Below, piece by piece: positions 58,074 to 64,000 of a DNA stretch of 64,000 nucleotides. The position numbers and the translations under genes are program-made. This DNA comes from Voacanga thouarsii (lineage: Eukaryota > Streptophyta > Magnoliopsida > Gentianales > Apocynaceae), in contig JANUWF010000002.1 of the NCBI GenBank assembly GCA_026120185.1, positions 62,001-126,000 on the forward strand. Reading direction: 5' to 3'. Within the stretch, counting starts at the first letter, position 1; each line of letters starts with the position of its first letter. The notes below the pieces were generated by a model that searched no databases, was not told the origin of the DNA, and saw only the letters and a list, made by a program, of their open reading frames with translations.

Positions 58074-58883
58074 CAACGACAACAACAACAACAAACTAAG
58101 CCTTAGTCCCAAGAAACTTGGGGTCGGCTACATGAACTAATACCAGGCTACGTGTGGTCATCCACATGAATCATCTCTCTCCACTTTCTTCTATCAACTG
58201 TCATACTATCATCCAAATCTAACAAAGATATATCTCTCCTAATCACCCTATCCGTATCGTTTTAGGCCTACCTCTGTCTCTGTCTAACTTATCCTACCTT
58301 CTTCCCCGAATCCTCCTAACAGGCGCATCCCTCGGTCTTCTCTATACATGTTCAAACCAACACAAGCAGCTTTCTCTCATCTTCTCCTCAATAGATGCCA
58401 CCGCCATTTTTTTTCCTAATGGTCTCATTTCTGACTCTATCCTTTCTAGTATATCCACCAACCACCGTAATATACGTATCTCGACTACTCTTATTTTGTG
58501 AATATGACACCGTTTAACTACGCAACATTCCGTGCCATATAGCAAGGTAGGTCTTACTATTGTTCTATAAAACTTTTCCTTTATGCTTAAGGGTATATTA
58601 CGATCATATAATACCAGTTGAGCTCCTCCATTCCAACCAACCCTCCGTAACTCGGTGTGCAACGTCACCATCGAGCTCTCCGTCTTTCTAAATAATAGAT
58701 CCTAGATATCAGAAGCAATCACCTACCGGTATATCTCTATCATCTAAAGTTACACTCTGAGCTATATTTTGCTACACTGAACTTGCATGGCATATACTCT
58801 ATTGATTGATGAGACTAGAGTCGGTGTAAATGCTAAATTGGAGTTGTAGTAACAGACATTGGAACCCAAGGGCTTTAGAATTT
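58074..58883 (-). mobile_element. RTE-type LINE fragment with inverted 5' segment
   Basis: On the minus strand, 58800 down to 58074 codes for the C-terminal end of an RTE reverse transcriptase ORF: EYMPCKFSVAKYSSEC, MVTLHTELRRVGWNG, IPLSIKEKFYRTIVRPTLLY and GTECCVVKRCHIHKIRV, then EEKMRESCLCWFEHV. The 3' untranslated end reads CTTGGGACTAAGGCTTAG and finishes in a (GTT)n tail, typical of plant RTE. From about 58801 to 58883 the plus strand reads LIDETRVGVNAKLEL, two stops, QTLEPKGFRI, the protein segment directly upstream of EYM in RTE. The 5' piece is therefore inverted, as in twin-primed LINE insertions. The ORF has in-frame stops and is dead. Confidence 0.88.
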
Positions 58884-61588
58884 TCAAATTTTTAAAATTT
58901 TAAAGCTATTATCTAAATGATTTATTAAGGAATTTATCTTGGAAGCGACATTTTAGCTGCCATTTTTAATAGGAGAAAAGTCTCCCCAAATTAATTTATT
59001 TTAAAGAATTTTAGTTTGAAATAAAGAGATAATGTTGAATTTTTAATCTAAGCAAATATCTTTTAGGAATATCTATTTTCGAACTAAGGACTTGGGGAGA
59101 AAGAACTTTTAGCTTTATCGTATAAAAAAACCAGATTTTATCTCTAAATATAAATATCCTTTAATTACTTATTTTTGTCTAGAATAAATTAGAGCATTAA
59201 CTAAATTATTTCTTGGATTAATATCATATTTTTTTTGCTTGAATTTTCTGGAAAATTAAAAGCCCTAGCCACCACTGCCATAGCTAATTTAGCTCAAGTA
59301 GAACTCTTTAATCTTAGTATAATCCTATCAACGATAGCCTACAACCAATCAAATCTTATTTAGCAAATTAAAATCCAGAAATTTCTCTTTCCTTTTCACC
59401 CTTGTTCTGACCACAATATACAGACACACATGCACGAAAATTCCAACCCCAGTTTCTCTCAAACTCTACTCTTGTTTTAGCCAAAAACAACAACATAAAA
59501 GACCCCGCCTTTCTTCTCTTATTTTCGTCCAAGAGCAAGGCCGAAACCAGCCTCCTTCTTCTCTATTTTCTCTCTTATTTTTGACCAAACCTAGAGCTAA
59601 AAAAACAGCCATAAACTCCTTCCAACCATTGAACAATTTCGGTCAAACCAAGAGGTGCAAAAGCTGCCATTTTTCTTGTTGTTTGATCAAGAGTCCAAGA
59701 CAAAGTGAAACTCTTCCAAACATCAAAACACCTAAACCTAACCTATTTCCTTCATCAAAGTAGCCACCTATCAAACCCTAAACCTCCCAAATACACAAAA
59801 AATCCAGCCGCCAACCCCCTCCAAGAATTCAGCCATCTCAATTCCAAACTACTCCAAAATTCAAAAACCAACTCTAAGGTAAGCAACTCTTCAACCTTCA
59901 TCAACTCATCTTCAATTCTTCTCCTTTTCTTCTCCTAAATCAAGGTAAAAGAGGGACTGATTTTTCCCTATTGTTGGAGACTTTCAAACATGGAGACCAA
60001 GAGGAACCAATCAACCCTTCTTCTCAAGTGAACTCAACCAATCACCAAAGGCGTCACCTTTGTTCTTAATTATGTCGCTAAAGAGGTATTTGAAGCTCAA
60101 TATTTACTGATTTAAATAAGGTTGATTTTATAGTGGTGCTATTATGCATGAAGTTAGCATGAAAAGCATGAATAGATAAGATTGATGAGATTAATGGTGC
60201 AATAATTGATCTAGGCATGCATGAAGTAAAATATGGCTATATATTGCTATGATGAGCCAACATCTAATGCATGTTGGTTAAACATGAGATATTTTGATGC
60301 AAATAGGGTTAATATAGGGAGTTAATGGTAGTTGAATATAGAAGTTATTAGATAGATGATTTGGTTTGATCATATGCATGCTTAATGATGAGTAGCATGA
60401 CAAGGGAAAGCTATAGATGTGGTTTAAAGAATAAATCTGTCTAGATGATATCGATGATTTATGTGATTAATAAGATTATGAGGATTCATATTGCATAAAA
60501 AGATAATGGATGTAATATTTAGATTCTAATTAAAGGATTATTGATTCTAGATAAGGAAGAAATTTGAAGTGCGAGCAAGCATTGGCATTGGGTTTATTAT
60601 TTGGAGTATTCAGTAAGTCCCTGCATAACTATTTTGCTAAATCGTACATGTTTGCAAGTCTTTTAGTACAATAATATTGTAATGATGTTGTCATGATGAT
60701 TGAAATGATAAGGAAAATGTTATTGATGTATTATGATACTTCAATTGAGAATGTGGATATTTTAATCTCTAAAAGCTTTTGCCAAATCTCAACTTTTAAC
60801 TGAAAACGGCTTTCTTTCCTTTATGATTAAACGTTTTGAAAAGCTTGATGTGAACACCAGGCTTTGCAAAGCCAAGATAATCAAAGTTTGTGAAAAAATG
60901 AAATGATTCTGCACCTAATGATGGTCGTTGAGTATTCAGTAGGGGTAGGCTAGTAGTACTAGTCTTGCAGAGTTAGAGCGAGTCTTCTGGTAAAAGGCCA
61001 CCTCCAGAACATATACCCTGCTTAAAGAGACAACAGTACTATTTAGTCAGGCAAATCCGAGCTAGCATGTTGGTCCATGTGGACTGTATTTTCTGGGTTG
61101 GACAACCGGTGTGTTAGGTGTAGAGATAGATGAGTATCTCACTCTAGTGGGCAGATCACACACTGCCTAATGTTGAACGGTTATAGTGAGAGTTATCATG
61201 ATGGTAATCATTATATTGCCTTGATATTGTTATTAGATCATTTCTATCACTTCCTAAATCTATTGCATTTATAAATGGATGGCTTATTGGGAATTGTTTT
61301 GGATATGATCTATATTGTCCCACTCAATGATTGTTTATTGATGAAAGTTAACTTGCAAATATATTTTGTGGTTTTGATAAACCTGCATGCACATAATATT
61401 TAATGTGTCATTCGTACACACGGGACTTACTGAGATGTCAATATCACACCATTTTTATATCGTGTTTTCAGGGGACTACTTTTATTAAGTTGGTTGGATG
61501 AATAAGAGATAGAAGTTTATTTCATTCTAACTTTAGCTTTGGATTTCTTTTGAGAGACGATTGTTAGTTTTCAATTTTAGACTTGTAT

Positions 61589-64000
61589 TGTAATACCCTA
61601 TTTTAAACCACCTTTATTATATGGGGAAAGTCATGCATATAGCATAACACTTTATGGTGCATGTTATAATTAAACCATTTTTGTGAGTACATGTGACCTA
61701 TGAGTTGTTATTTCATGAATCTAGTTATTTTGATATAGGTATGTTGGATGAGCTGGTTGAGATTTTGTTTTATTGAGTAGGATTTATTTGGAGGGAAATG
61801 AAGTAAGTGAGTGGGAGTTAAGGGAATTTGTTGGAGGAATATTTGCACAAGAGATATTGCGGTCTAGTGGTTAAGGCTTGTTGTTTGTTTCTTGGTAGAC
61901 TTGAGTTCGAATTCCAACTCCTGCAAACCTTGACTTTCTTATTTCTAATTAAACTCTTTTCCTTATTTTTCTTCCTCCCCTAGGCCGATTGCTCTAGGGT
62001 TGTTGCCACCCTAGGTTTCCAATTCCTAAAATATAGGAATTTGATTATTTTAGGTTTTGCTAAAAAGAAATTAATATAAATTAAATCCATATTATCCTCT
62101 AATTAATTTTTTATTCCATACTTTTAGGAAGTTTAATTATTTTATCATCTAGAATTTTCTAAAGATCTTAATCAAGGATTTCATTATGGAAAGAAAATTA
62201 TTGGAACATCTATTTTGGAAACTAATTACAGTTACTAATTTCAAAAGGAGGAAAGTTTCCCAGAGTTGTTTTCTCTAAAGAATTTATGTGGAAATAAAAA
62301 GATCTTGTCCAAAACTTTAACGAAAATAAATATTCTCCCAAGATTTATGGCATTTTTCGAAAACAAGGATTTAAGGAAAGAAAATTTCAGCTTTATTCCA
62401 AGAATCTAGATTTTATCACCTAATAAAATTATTCCTTAATTAATTATTTTTGCCTAAAATAAATTAGGACATTACCTAAATTAATATTAGATCAACATTC
62501 CCTTTTTGTTAGCTGAATTTTCTGGATTAAACTAAACCCTAGCCGCCACCTCGCAAGAGCTTTTATTCCATTCAAATTCCCTAAATAAAGAGGGAAACTT
62601 ACCTAAGTGGTTTTAGTCAATCAAAGCTCTTTTAATCAATTAATCAACCAGATTTTTCTCCACTTCATTCTCTCTAATTTCAGCCACTAAACACACACAC
62701 ACACACACACATACATGAAAATTTCAGCAAGCATTGTGCTCCAATTTTCTCTTGTTTAGCTAAGATAACAACACCAAAAAGCCATCAATTCTCTTCTCCA
62801 ATTTTCGACCAATACAAGAACCAAAAAGCAGCTTCTTTTCTCTTCTTTTCCTCTCTTTTTTCGGCCACAATACCAACCAAAAAACAACCACAAAAACATC
62901 CTAAGACTTGCTCAATTTTGGCCAAACCAACAAGGCCAAAAGCTATCATTTTTCTTCTTGTGATCAAGAGTCCAAAACAAGACCAATTTTTTCCGAACAC
63001 TAAAACACCTCAACCTAACTTATTTCCTTCGTCAAACTAGCCTCCAATAAAACCCTAAACACTCCCTACTGCATGAAATTCCAGCTGTCACCCTCTCAAC
63101 CTCCATGCATCTCCAAACTTGAAATCTAAGCCTAAGTTGAGTAGCCCTTCAACCCTTCTCAACTTTTATTCCAATAAACCTCAATCTTTTCTTCCCCATA
63201 TTGATCATCAATGGGCTGATCTTTGTCCCCTTTTACTAGAGATTTTTGAACAAGAAGGCCAAGAGCATCCTAATCAACCCTCTCTTCCTCAAGCGAGCCT
63301 AAGCAACCACAGAATGCACCACCTTTAATCTTAGTGTGTCTCGTCAAGAGGTATTCTTAGTCTCGATCTCTTTGTGCTTTAAATAAGATCGCTTTTATGG
63401 TGGTATTGTCATGCATAGAGACTAGACAAAAGCATGAATAGGCTATATTGATAAGTTGAAGATTAAATGGAATGAACTAGGCATGTATATCTTGGATCAT
63501 GATTGAATAATGCTATGAATGTCTAGATCTATTTTATGTTATTTAAAGATGAGATCTTTTGACTCAAATAAGGCTATGATATGGATTTGATGATAGTTGG
63601 ATATAGGAGTTATCATGTTGATGGTTTAAGTTGAGTATATGCATGCTTGATATTGAGTAGCATATCGGGGATGGTCATAAGCATAGTTTATTAATTTGAT
63701 TTGTTTAGATGCCATGGGTGATCTAGGGAATCATCAAGATTCTTGTTACGTGAGATGATAGTAGTAAGTCCATATGCAATATTTTGGATCTAACTATAGA
63801 ATCATTAAATTTAGATAAGGAGGAAGTCTGAATAGAGTGCAAGCATCGGCTTTGATTTGTCTGGTTGAGTAATCAAGTAATTCCCACATAACTGTTTTAC
63901 CAAATATTACATGTTTCCAAGTATTTTGTGTAATGATATTTGAAATGGTGTCAATAAGATGATTGACATGTTGATTGAAACGTTGGTTGAATATGATGAG
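61589..64000 (+). mobile_element. Gypsy-family LTR, 3' part outside the window
   Basis: Starts TGTAATACCC after TGTAT (61584-61588, expected target duplication). It is collinear with the solo LTR at 3894, including tRNA-like boxes (61860-61915), a (CA)n run (62691-62711), the AAACCCTAG motif near 62535 and the CT-rich leader. It reaches about LTR position 2,400 at the window end. Frames at 62785-63328 are chance. Confidence 0.88.
61860..61915 (+). promoter_or_regulatory. tRNA-like A and B boxes in LTR
   Basis: CGGTCTAGTGG and GAGTTCGAATTCC at tRNA-like spacing, about 270 bases after the LTR start. Confidence 0.5.

Larger units (their letters stand above)
57532..61588 (+). mobile_element. Gypsy-family LTR inserted in the third array LTR
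   Basis: Starts TGTAATACCCCG. It is most like the inverted LTR at 10461-13911 and is collinear to GACTTGTAT near its end, where another LTR is inserted (61589), about 160 bases before the expected end. It carries an RTE LINE at 58074-58883, tRNA-like boxes (57796-57850), donor-like TAAGGTAAGC near 59876 and the conserved block 60930-61190. Whether it is a solo LTR or the 5' LTR of a complete element cannot be seen here. Confidence 0.88.

Overview
The window is repeat-only nuclear DNA of a flowering plant, probably a eudicot. It is AT-rich, with LTR retrotransposons primed by initiator tRNA-Met, a plant RTE-type LINE tail and many solo LTRs. I found no host gene, structural RNA gene or bacterial feature. 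Every coding trace belongs to a retroelement and every one is broken.

Backbone: one family of Ty3/gypsy elements with 3.3-3.6 kb LTRs and a chromodomain at the end of integrase (Tekay/Del-like) forms a tandem LTR-internal-LTR-internal-LTR array. A 5' LTR (1-2610, start outside the window) leads to internal region A (2611-19995). A shared LTR follows (19996-22275 plus 37798-39160), then internal region D (39161-57517) and the first bases of a third LTR (57518-57531). Both internal regions read, in order, primer binding site, an extra acidic ORF, gag, protease, reverse transcriptase, RNase H, integrase, chromodomain and polypurine tract.

Insertions in A: a gypsy solo LTR (3894-7255), a copia-type solo LTR (8658-10373), an inverted gypsy solo LTR (10461-13911) and a compound LTR with internal duplications (15748-18812). 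Each has TG/CA-type ends and a recognisable 5-bp target duplication. Insertion in the shared LTR: two copia-type LTRs in tandem (from 22276), themselves split by gypsy element C (26012-37739). C has both 3.34 kb LTRs, the acidic ORF and a full pol, but most of gag is deleted. Insertions in D: an inverted copia solo LTR (41068-43103), a copia element with all domains but a shortened 5' LTR (44895-53525) and another inverted copia solo LTR (54658-56588). Right edge: the third array LTR is cut after 14 bases by a gypsy LTR (57532-61588) carrying a 5'-inverted RTE LINE (58074-58883), and that LTR is cut by one more gypsy LTR (61589 to the window end).

The most interesting signals belong to the gypsy family. 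One is an acidic ORF between the LTR and gag with conserved ends in three copies and a splice-acceptor-like sequence before its ATG. Another is tRNA-like A and B boxes at tRNA spacing about 270 bases into every complete LTR start. The LTRs also carry conserved hairpins and a splice-donor-like site. Others are the tandem array itself, the in-frame gag deletion in C and the apparent twin-primed LINE.
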